From an uncultured Acidobacteriota bacterium (GTDB taxonomy: Bacteria; Acidobacteriota; JAAYUB01), in the NCBI GenBank assembly GCA_937925645.1, contig CALAMB010000004.1, positions 1 to 17,710 on the forward strand: 17,710 nucleotides of DNA. Reading direction: 5' to 3'. Of the stretch, positions 1 through 6,294 are shown piece after piece. The position numbers and the translations under genes are program-made. How positions within the stretch are numbered: the stretch's first letter is position 1; each line of letters opens with the position of its first letter. The notes under the pieces are model-generated. The model made no database searches and was not told the origin of the DNA. It worked only from the letters and a program-made list of their open reading frames with translations.

Positions 1-31
1 TCTCGGCGCCCGCGTCCCGCGGGAATCCAAA

Positions 32-49
32 GCGCAGACATGTCTGCGC
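32..49. repeat. perfect 18-bp palindrome, probable copy of a dispersed intergenic repeat
   Basis: GCGCAGACATGTCTGCGC is its own reverse complement. It is flanked by two direct copies of TCCAAA (26-31 and 53-58). A smaller hairpin, CCCGCG-TCC-CGCGGG (9-23), lies just upstream. The composite of GC hairpin plus palindrome looks like a REP/MITE-type intergenic element. Dispersal through the genome is inference, because only one copy is in this window. It sits upstream of the promoter of the next gene and could instead be the tail of a terminator for a gene outside the window. Confidence 0.5.
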
Positions 50-89
50 ACTCCAAACCATCGGAGCGGCTCGATGGATGCCGGATGGA

Positions 90-118
90 TTGAAACACCG
101 GGCCGAATGGCGTAAAAT
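90..118 (+). promoter_or_regulatory. sigma70-type promoter of the SUMF1-like gene
   Basis: TTGAAA at 90-95, a 17-bp spacer, and TAAAAT at 113-118 form a near-consensus promoter. The expected transcription start is near 125. This makes the TTG at 130 too close to the 5' end and favours the ATG at 163. Confidence 0.6.
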
Positions 119-162
119 AATAGCAACAATTGCCACACAATCATGACAAGCGGGGGTGCCGT

Positions 163-1779
163 ATGCGCAGCTTCCGGGCGTTCATTCTGCTGGGTCTGCT
201 CGGCGCGTTGGCGCTGGCGGCGCCGGCGCAAGTCTATCGGTATTTCGGTCCGCACATCACCGCGGTGGAGCCGTGGGTCAACTGGATCGAAATTTACAAC
301 ATCACGTATTCGGAGGACGGGTTCTATCTGGTGGTCTGGGACGCCGCCGGCCGACCATTCCTGTACCTGTGGGCGACGGTGCCGCCCTGCGATTCCATCA
401 CGCTCGTCCTGCCCGCTGACCCGGCGTACGTGCCGGACCCGGAGGAGGTGGCGCTCCCCGCCGTGGAGGGCACGTTCGCGCTGTACACGGCCAGCGCCCA
501 GTTGCGGCCGAAACTGTCCTACCGCTACGGCGACACGCCGTCGCTGAGCGAATTCTTCCTGCAGGATTCGCTGTCGACGCAGTATCTTGTGCCCAACACG
601 GTCCAGGCCCACTTCGACTGGACCGGCCTCACCCTCATGAATCCGGGGAACGAGACCCTGAACGTCTCGATTTACGCCTTCAAGGACGGGGAGATGGCGG
701 GCTGGACCACCCAGAACGTGCCGCCCCACACGAAGTTCGTCCGGCTGTCCGAGTTCATCTGGACCGGCGTGGGCTACGCGGACTTCGACCTGGTGACGTT
801 TCAGTCGCTCGACGCGGCATTCCCGCCGCCGCTGGCCATCACCGGAAACACGGAGCAGGACCGCCACGTGTTTTTCAACGGCCCGCCGACGCAGACTTAC
901 GAGCCGACAACGCCGGGGATGGACTTCATCTACGCCCCCATCGTGGGCCCGCTCCACTATGCGCCGCCGGGTGTGTTCACCCAGGGCTCGCCCGATGCCG
1001 AGCCCTGCCGGGAGGCGGCGGAGCGATCCTTCACGCACGTGCTGGTGCGGGACCTGGCGGTGATGCGCACTGAGGTGACCCGGCAGATGTGGGCGGACCT
1101 GCGGTCCGTCCAGCCGGACCTGCCCGCCGACCCGTCTTCGCACACCGGCAGCGCCAGCCTGCCGGTGCAGGACGTGTCGTGGCAGCAGGCCGTGCTGTTT
1201 GCCAACCTGCTGTCGGTCCAGTCGGGCCTCGCGCCGTGCTACTACGTGGACGGCTGGCTGACCCAGCCGCTGGACGTAACCAACTACACGGGCGGCGCGT
1301 ACTTCTGCGACTTTTTCGCCGGCGGCTACAGGCTCCCCACCGAGGGGGAGTGGGAGTACTTCTGCCGGGCGGGGAGTGTCCATCCGTTTGGTGTGAAAGA
1401 CTCCAGCTACAGCGCGGCCAACTGTTTCACCTGCACTCCGAGCGGGCTGACGGACATGATGGCGGCGGTGGTGTTCTGCGCCAACTCCGGTGGCCAGCCG
1501 GCTGTGGTGGGCAGCAAGAATCCCAATTCCTGGGGCTTGTACGACGTGCACGGCAACGTGGCGGAGTGGTGTTGGGACTTGCTGGACGACATGGACCCGG
1601 CGTACCCCGCCGGCCAGGTGTTCGACCACTGGGGCGCCATGACCGGCAACTTCCGGGTGGCGCGCGGCGGATCGTTCCGCGACAACGCGGCGGAGTGCCG
1701 CAGCGCCTTCCGGCAAGCGTTTCAGGATCACAAAGCGTACGACGACCTGGGATTCCGGCTGGTGCGGACAATCCGCTAG
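163..1779 (+). CDS. secreted SUMF1/formylglycine-generating-enzyme-like protein
   Basis: The product is 538 aa from the ATG at 163, which gives a clean signal peptide (MRSFRAFILLGLLGALALAAPAQ). An in-frame TTG at 130 would add 11 polar residues and lies almost at the predicted transcription start. Residues about 25-260 are a beta-rich exported region I cannot assign; one stretch (about 155-175) resembles Ig-like modules of surface proteins. Residues about 270-538 are a SUMF1/FGE (PF03781) domain, with RLPTEGEWEY (390-399), WGLYDVHGNVAEW (457-469), RVARGGSF (498-505) and a final GFRLVR. True FGEs bind copper through two cysteines five residues apart after RGGS. Here the first position is Asp507 and only Cys512 remains, so sulfatase-activating activity is doubtful. 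An exported adhesive, carbohydrate-binding or other scaffold role is more likely. No sulfatase gene is nearby. Confidence 0.85.
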   Translation: MRSFRAFILLGLLGALALAAPAQVYRYFGPHITAVEPWVNWIEIYNITYSEDGFYLVVWDAAGRPFLYLWATVPPCDSITLVLPADPAYVPDPEEVALPAVEGTFALYTASAQLRPKLSYRYGDTPSLSEFFLQDSLSTQYLVPNTVQAHFDWTGLTLMNPGNETLNVSIYAFKDGEMAGWTTQNVPPHTKFVRLSEFIWTGVGYADFDLVTFQSLDAAFPPPLAITGNTEQDRHVFFNGPPTQTYEPTTPGMDFIYAPIVGPLHYAPPGVFTQGSPDAEPCREAAERSFTHVLVRDLAVMRTEVTRQMWADLRSVQPDLPADPSSHTGSASLPVQDVSWQQAVLFANLLSVQSGLAPCYYVDGWLTQPLDVTNYTGGAYFCDFFAGGYRLPTEGEWEYFCRAGSVHPFGVKDSSYSAANCFTCTPSGLTDMMAAVVFCANSGGQPAVVGSKNPNSWGLYDVHGNVAEWCWDLLDDMDPAYPAGQVFDHWGAMTGNFRVARGGSFRDNAAECRSAFRQAFQDHKAYDDLGFRLVRTIR

Positions 1780-1790
1780 CGGCGCGTCCT

Positions 1791-1819
1791 CGCCCCCCGG
1801 CCGTCACTCAGCCGGGGCG
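1791..1819. terminator. hairpin between convergent genes, possible bidirectional terminator
   Basis: CGCCCCCCGGC (1791-1801) can pair with GCCGGGGCG (1811-1819), leaving a small bulge. It lies between the stop of the SUMF1-like gene and the last codons of the convergent serine hydrolase, whose TGA is in the loop. There is no U-tract, so intrinsic termination is uncertain. Confidence 0.35.
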
Positions 1820-3240
1820 TTGGAAGGCGCCAGGCGGCTGAGCCAGCCCCTGACATTCCGGGCCACGTCCATCGCGGTCGGGGGATCGTAGTTCGACAGT
1901 ACCACCAGGGTGTACCCCTTCCCGGCGTCCACCTCCACCATGGCGTTGATCCCCGGCGCTCCGCCGGCGATCCCGATGCCGGCAACGACCTCGCGGGATC
2001 GTTCCGGTGCGGCGAGACCACCCGACTTCAGGACCTCCATCAGTTTCAGCAGGTCCGCCGCCGTGGCGTAGCCGCCGCCCGCGGAGCTGCCCCGGCAGGG
2101 ACGGGTGTAGACGTTGTTGCGGCGGATCTCGCCGGGGTGCTCGGCGCCGTCCCAGAGGCGGGTGTAGCCGCTGGCCACGTTCGGAACGGGAATGTCCGTT
2201 TCGAGGTGGCCGCTGTCGCTCATCCCGGCGGGCCCGTAGATATGCTCGCGCACGTAGTCGAAGTAGCTCTGTCCGGACACTTTTTCGATGATGAGCCCCA
2301 GCACGACGTAGCCGCCGTTGGAATACTCGCGGCGGGCGCCCGGTTCGAAGCGGAGCGGCTCGGCGGCGAAGAGCGGCAGGTAGTCGGCCAGGTTCCGGAT
2401 TCGCTCCTTGGGGGTGGCGGCATAGCGCTCGCCGAAGAAATCACCGATGCCGCCTGTCATGTCCAGGAGTTGCCGCACCGTGACCTTTGCCGCAGCATCC
2501 GGGTTCGGATAATCGGGCAGGTAGGTGCCGATGGACGCGTCGAGTTGGAGCTTGCCCTTTCCGGCGAGCTGCTCGATGGCGATCTGGGTGATGAACTTGT
2601 TGATGGAGCCCACGTTGAAGCGGGTGTCCAGCCGATTCGGCACGTTGTACTCCCGGCTCGCCAAGCCATAGGCCTTTTGAAAAACCGGTGTGGCGCCCCG
2701 GGCCAGCAGGACGACGCCGGAGAACTCGTCCTTGCCGGCGCGATCGGCGAGAAGCTGTTCCAGCTTCTCCACGAGCTCAGCCTCGGTGATGGGCGTCTCC
2801 GGTTCGTCCGGGCCCGGCGGGCTGTCCTGGAGTCCGAACCGAACGCCCAGCAGCCGGTGGGGCGGCGCCGGCTCGAAGGCGAAAGCCATCTCGAGCCACT
2901 GGCCCTTGGCGGTGCGGGCGGTGAGGGTGATGGCCGTCGCGCCGGAGGCCCGGACCCGGACCGGTTCGAGGGTGCCGGTGTCCCCCTTGATCCGCCGCAG
3001 TGCAGCCAGCCGGTTTTCCAGGGGCAACTGGGACAGTGCCGCCGGGGCGAGGTTGTCGGTGAGGAACGCGCGCAGCGCCCCTTCGTCGGGAGTATTGAAC
3101 GCGCGCACGTAGCCTGCTACCCGCCGCCCGGCCCCGGTGTCCGGATAGGCGAAGGGAGCAGCGGCCTGCTGTCCGTCCGACCAACCGCTGAGACCCATCG
3201 CCAGGCAAACCGAGCCGATCATGATGATGGTTTTGATCAT
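1804..3240 (-). CDS. secreted serine hydrolase, beta-lactamase/PBP4* (class C) family
   Basis: The product is 478 aa. The start has a good Shine-Dalgarno (GGAGG, 5 nt before ATG) and a hydrophobic signal sequence (residues 1-18). Residues about 35-140 form an N-terminal NTF2-like or DUF-type module that I cannot name. Residues about 155-470 are a beta-lactamase (PF00144) domain with the nucleophile motif S212-I-N-K215, the Tyr-x-Asn motif Y306-S-N308, and the typical GGAPGINAMVEV stretch near 426. In relatives the third catalytic motif is usually H-x-G or K-T-G just before GGAPG. Here it reads G-I-A-G-G, so the usual basic residue is missing. The segment before it is also short. The likely role is a periplasmic or cell-surface esterase or peptidase rather than antibiotic resistance. 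The gene is monocistronic and convergent with the SUMF1-like gene. Confidence 0.88.
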   Translation of the reverse strand: MIKTIIMIGSVCLAMGLSGWSDGQQAAAPFAYPDTGAGRRVAGYVRAFNTPDEGALRAFLTDNLAPAALSQLPLENRLAALRRIKGDTGTLEPVRVRASGATAITLTARTAKGQWLEMAFAFEPAPPHRLLGVRFGLQDSPPGPDEPETPITEAELVEKLEQLLADRAGKDEFSGVVLLARGATPVFQKAYGLASREYNVPNRLDTRFNVGSINKFITQIAIEQLAGKGKLQLDASIGTYLPDYPNPDAAAKVTVRQLLDMTGGIGDFFGERYAATPKERIRNLADYLPLFAAEPLRFEPGARREYSNGGYVVLGLIIEKVSGQSYFDYVREHIYGPAGMSDSGHLETDIPVPNVASGYTRLWDGAEHPGEIRRNNVYTRPCRGSSAGGGYATAADLLKLMEVLKSGGLAAPERSREVVAGIGIAGGAPGINAMVEVDAGKGYTLVVLSNYDPPTAMDVARNVRGWLSRLAPSNAPAE

Positions 3241-3275
3241 GAGTGCCTCCGTTGTCAGCTAATACGCCGAAGGAT

Positions 3276-3295
3276 GCTGTCCGTTCCGCGACAGC
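3276..3295. other. small inverted repeat in the leader region of the serine hydrolase gene
   Basis: GCTGTC (3276-3281) and GACAGC (3290-3295) form a 6-bp stem with an 8-nt loop, centred about 45 nt upstream of the serine hydrolase start. It could be an operator or an mRNA hairpin. I see no convincing -35/-10 pair around it. Confidence 0.25.
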
Positions 3296-3337
3296 GTAGC
3301 ATTCGGGCCGAGAGACGCGCAGGATTAACCAGCAGAC

Positions 3338-3357
3338 GGCCCGCGGAGTCGCGGACC
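3338..3357 (-). terminator. hairpin downstream of the bd-type operon
   Basis: GGCCCGCG (3338-3345) and CGCGGACC (3350-3357) pair over 8 bp, including one G-U pair, with a 4-nt loop. It lies 38 nt past the stop of the second oxidase-like subunit gene on the minus strand. No T-tract follows, so this is a hairpin of uncertain terminator strength. Confidence 0.35.
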
Positions 3358-3394
3358 GTAGGCGAGAGGCGAATAGCCAGGGCGATGCGAGCGG

Positions 3395-4465
3395 TTACGG
3401 GTGTCGGTCCGTGGTGGAAACGTCCGTTTGGACAGGTTGCCCAACCGGCTGCACCATCCGGGCGCGGTGGGGCGTCACGGCGTTCTCGCGGTAGACGTGG
3501 CGGCCCCAGCCCATGAATAGCACCGTGACCGAGAGCAGGGCGACGATGGTCCAGAACCGCCGGCCCACCGCGGCGTCCGTCTCCCGCAGCTCCCGGCCCA
3601 TTTGGTGCATGGCCGCCAGGGCGAACAGGAGACCGGCGGTGAAGATGCCCGCCAGTTCCCAGGTCACCCCGCGCCACGGCAGGGTGAAGAAGTTCAGGGG
3701 ACCCAGCGCCAGCTGCGCCAGCGAGGTGACGAGCGCCAGCCGGTAGCCGAAACGGATGAGCTCCGGCCGGGTGAAGCCGGGTACGGGTGCGGCGGCGGAG
3801 TCGGCGGCCCGGCGCAGCCAGCCCGCGAGGAACAGCCCGGTGAGCGCGAGTGTGGCGCACAGGAAGTGCAGGTAGCGGGGCAGCACGTTGGGCAGCATCG
3901 CGGCGCTCCAGAAGCCGCGGACGCCGCCCCAGCGCTCCGGGAAGAGCATCAGGTTCACGTTGGACAGAAAGACGAGGGGCACCAGCAGGAGCAGGGTCAC
4001 CGCCAGTCCCAGCACGCCGAGCCGCAGCGCCGGCCGGCGGGACAACCGCTCCCAGCGGTACTTGTGAACGTACAGGAGCAGGAACGCGGCGATGAGGATG
4101 GGTACGAGGCTGATCCACATGCGGCCCGTGAGGATGGTGGCCGGATAGAAGAAGACGGGGTACAGCGCGTTGATGGCCAGCAGCGGCGCCACGCCCAGCA
4201 CCACCGCCAGGCTCTTGTTCACGGTGATGGTGGCGGCGACGGCGCGGGCCAGCCCGAGGTAGCGGGCGTCGCGGCGGCCGCGCAGCTCCGCCCACAGGGT
4301 CAGGAGCGCCCCGCCCAGGAGCAGGTCCACGAACAGGATGTGCGCCAGGAAAGCCAGCACCAGGATGACGGCGAGCACGCCGGCCGGCAGCGGCAGCGGC
4401 AGCGGCAAGTCGCGCAGGACGGGCGCGGCCTGGGTGGCGAGAAGACCGGTCACGATCGCGTCCAT
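3395..4465 (-). CDS. CydA-like (CydA') second membrane subunit of a bd-superfamily complex
   Basis: The product is 356 aa from the ATG at 4465, preceded by AGGGGG 7-8 nt upstream. A GTG at 4471 forms a GTGA overlap with the previous stop and is an alternative start two codons earlier. About eight hydrophobic helices are visible. By eye the protein aligns with CydA: the first helix carries H44 (numbering from the GTG) in AHILFVDLL, at the place of E. coli CydA His19. A later segment, N195-V-L-P-R-Y-L-H202-F, matches the NPxxxxKFxH pattern around E. coli His186, a haem b558 ligand. The C-terminus has GRHVYREN and a charged tail. No c-type haem motif is present. It is translationally coupled to the cytochrome-c-bearing CydA-like subunit and probably forms a heterodimer with it in the inner membrane. 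Assignment as CydA' rather than CydB rests on the His pattern. Confidence 0.7.
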   Translation of the reverse strand: MDAIVTGLLATQAAPVLRDLPLPLPLPAGVLAVILVLAFLAHILFVDLLLGGALLTLWAELRGRRDARYLGLARAVAATITVNKSLAVVLGVAPLLAINALYPVFFYPATILTGRMWISLVPILIAAFLLLYVHKYRWERLSRRPALRLGVLGLAVTLLLLVPLVFLSNVNLMLFPERWGGVRGFWSAAMLPNVLPRYLHFLCATLALTGLFLAGWLRRAADSAAAPVPGFTRPELIRFGYRLALVTSLAQLALGPLNFFTLPWRGVTWELAGIFTAGLLFALAAMHQMGRELRETDAAVGRRFWTIVALLSVTVLFMGWGRHVYRENAVTPHRARMVQPVGQPVQTDVSTTDRHP

Positions 4466-4467
4466 GG

Positions 4468-5910
4468 TCACACCCCCTTCCGCGGAGCGGCGGGTTCGGG
4501 CGCCGGCAGCCGCCGGTCCGGGTTGACGGTGACGCCGGCGTCCTGGGCGCCCGGCGGCGGCTCGGGCCGGCGGTCCACGGCCTGGATGTAGTCGACGAGG
4601 ACGTCCAGCTCGGCGGCGTTACCCGGGAAGGGCGGCATGAAGTACCACGCCTTGTGCATGCGCAGGATGTAGTCCCGCATGTCGGCGGCGCCCATGGTTC
4701 GGCCGGGCGGGGCCAGGCGGCGGAATTTGTCGGTCACCGAGTTGATGCCGGTGACGGTGTGGCAGCGGCTGCAGGCGACCATGAACACGTCGCGCCCGGC
4801 GGCCAGGCGGTCGGCGCCGGGAGCGGCGAAGGCGGCGTGGGGCAGCACGCCATCGCGCTGATAGATGGGGTATTCCTCGATCCGCAACCCGTTGGCGTAC
4901 ATGTAGTCCTTGATCACGTACGGCTTGCGGATGAACTCCCGCACCCGTTCGAAGCTGCCCACGAAGTACGCCAGGCAGATGATGGGCACGACGGCCGCCA
5001 CCCGCGGCAGCCAGCGCGGCAGGGCGAAACCCCACAGCGCCACCGTGGCGGCGGCGACCAGCGACCCCACAATGATCACCACCAGGGAATCGTACCACTG
5101 GCTGAAGACCAGCGTGGACACGGCGGTGGGCATGTTGCGCAGCATCTCGCCGGGGATCACCGCTCGGTAGACGAACGCCCCCACGGCCACGAGCGGCGTC
5201 CAGACCAGCATCCAGAGCGCGGCGTAGCGGACCGCCGGCCGGCGGATGGGGCTGTCCCGGCCGGTGAGCAGCGCCGCCAGCAGCAGCCCCACCGCCCCGC
5301 CCATCATCATGGCCAGGGCGGTCCGGAAATAAAGCTGGGGCACGTAGATGGGGTTGGCGAAACCGCTCAGAAATGTCCGGGTGACCGGCCACGCCCCGGG
5401 GTCCATCATGAAGCCGAGGATGGCCACGATGACGGCCATGGTGAGCCAGGAGAAGACGCTGAGCGCGACACCGAAATGGATGTGCCGGCGCTTGGCGGCA
5501 TCGGACGCAGCGGATTTCCGCCAGGTGTAGTAGTACAGCATGACGAAAACCACTTCGAGCACGAAGACGACCCACTCGGTGAACCAGGCGTTGAAAAATA
5601 CCCGGATCAGGCTGCCGATGGCGTCGGGATTGACCAGGGCGGTGGAGAACCAGATCCCGACGCCGGTGAGCGCGCCCACGGTGGTGGTCAGGATAAAACA
5701 GACCGCCATCATCCGGCGGGCCAGGTCGTCCCAGGCCTGGGCCGCGAGCGGGTCGGCCGGTCGGCGGCGGTAGCCCAGGTACTCGATGAACGTGATGAAC
5801 GGAATGAAGCCCACCGCCAGCGCGTGATTGATCAAGACGTGGATCACCGCGATCACGGCGATGAGCATCCGGTTGCCCAGCCAATCCAGGTGGAAGATTG
5901 GAAAATCCAT
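4468..5910 (-). CDS. CydA-like cytochrome bd-superfamily subunit fused to a C-terminal c-type cytochrome
   Basis: The product is 480 aa. The ATG at 5910 has a GAGGG ribosome site; an upstream TTG at 5967 falls on the promoter -35 and is rejected. Residues 1-330 hold about eight transmembrane helices with CydA features: H24 in the first helix, E112 and E119 in helix 3, and R-E325-F-I-R328-K-P-Y, which corresponds to the ExxRQPW block of E. coli CydA (Glu445). The segment aligned with His186 reads LYFRTALA, with Arg in its place. I find no equivalent of Met393, and the long quinol loop is absent. Residues about 365-450 form a class I cytochrome c with C380-S-R-C383-H384 and a likely distal ligand M425 in YFMPPFPG. 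The tail is Pro-rich. This domain order suggests that electrons are exchanged with a c-type carrier instead of quinol. The natural electron acceptor (O2 or another) cannot be told from sequence. Confidence 0.8.
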   Translation of the reverse strand: MDFPIFHLDWLGNRMLIAVIAVIHVLINHALAVGFIPFITFIEYLGYRRRPADPLAAQAWDDLARRMMAVCFILTTTVGALTGVGIWFSTALVNPDAIGSLIRVFFNAWFTEWVVFVLEVVFVMLYYYTWRKSAASDAAKRRHIHFGVALSVFSWLTMAVIVAILGFMMDPGAWPVTRTFLSGFANPIYVPQLYFRTALAMMMGGAVGLLLAALLTGRDSPIRRPAVRYAALWMLVWTPLVAVGAFVYRAVIPGEMLRNMPTAVSTLVFSQWYDSLVVIIVGSLVAAATVALWGFALPRWLPRVAAVVPIICLAYFVGSFERVREFIRKPYVIKDYMYANGLRIEEYPIYQRDGVLPHAAFAAPGADRLAAGRDVFMVACSRCHTVTGINSVTDKFRRLAPPGRTMGAADMRDYILRMHKAWYFMPPFPGNAAELDVLVDYIQAVDRRPEPPPGAQDAGVTVNPDRRLPAPEPAAPRKGV

Positions 5911-5938
5911 GCCAACCCTCACGGTTGATGATGGGGCG

Positions 5939-5967
5939 ATTGTAGGCGATCTTGATCCAATCCTCAA
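5939..5967 (-). promoter_or_regulatory. sigma70-type promoter of the bd-type operon
   Basis: On the minus strand, TTGAGG (5967-5962), a 17-bp spacer and TACAAT (5944-5939) make a strong promoter. Transcription should start near 5932, leaving a leader of about 22 nt with GAGGG before the ATG at 5910. Confidence 0.65.
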
Positions 5968-6006
5968 GAATTCATGAAAGACCGCTGCAATCGGCGCCGT
6001 CGAACC

Positions 6007-6030
6007 GGTGAATCGGTGAATGGGTGAATC
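6007..6030. repeat. three tandem octamers GGTGAATC/G
   Basis: GGTGAATC, GGTGAATG and GGTGAATC follow one another exactly at 6007-6014, 6015-6022 and 6023-6030. This small period-8 array lies just before the larger period-7 array in the same intergenic region. Confidence 0.75.
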
Positions 6031-6035
6031 GGCTG

Positions 6036-6294
6036 TTTATTGGTTATTGCTGATTGCTAATATTTTATTGGTTATCTGGAAAAGAGTTCGTTCTTGCTGT
6101 TGATGGGATTTAGGACCTGGGATCTGGGACCTCGGACCTGGGAGCTGGAAACCAGGACCTAGAACCCAGGTCCCAGACCCGATATCCAAAGTCCGATGTC
6201 CGAATTCCGCATGGAGGGAACGAGCCTCCAGCCTCGAGTCTCTAGCCTCGATTACAAGCACGAACGATCAACCATCAACCGTCAACTGTCGACT
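6036..6294. repeat. mosaic array of degenerate 7-bp repeats kept in one phase
   Basis: Read in 7-bp steps from 6036, the sequence passes through several tandem families without losing register. These are GTTATTG-like (6036-6077), GGACCTG-like (6106-6147), GGTCCCA/GAACCCA-like (6148-6182, partly the reverse complement of the previous family), TGTCCGA-like (6183-6210), CCTCGAG-like (6225-6252) and ATCAACC/GTCAACT-like (6267-6294). Less regular heptads join them. The whole is 37 steps long. It fills most of the 371-bp gap between the bd-type operon and the synthase gene, and its end overlaps the last codons of the synthase. Heptanucleotide STRR arrays are known in cyanobacteria; no relation is implied. 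No spacers or CRISPR features are present. Confidence 0.8.

Noticed and set aside
1804..3240. Antibiotic-resistance beta-lactamase
   Set aside because: The SxxK/YxN plus GGAPGINA pattern belongs to the broad serine hydrolase family, and the third motif is degenerate; there is no resistance context.
2137..3516. Long plus-strand open frame of about 460 codons over the serine hydrolase gene
   Set aside because: It is antisense to a gene with signal peptide, SD and catalytic motifs; long shadow frames are expected at this GC content, and its translation has no recognisable domain.
5910..5967. TTG start at 5967 for the CydA-like gene
   Set aside because: The TTG is the -35 element of a good promoter; the ATG at 5910 has an SD and starts at the first CydA helix.
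6037..6261. Minus-strand frame of 74 codons through the repeat region
   Set aside because: It is a by-product of the 7-bp repeats, with no ribosome site; its sequence reflects the repeat period.
6036..6294. CRISPR array
   Set aside because: Units are 7 bp, contiguous and variable, with no spacers of 25-40 bp and no cas genes.
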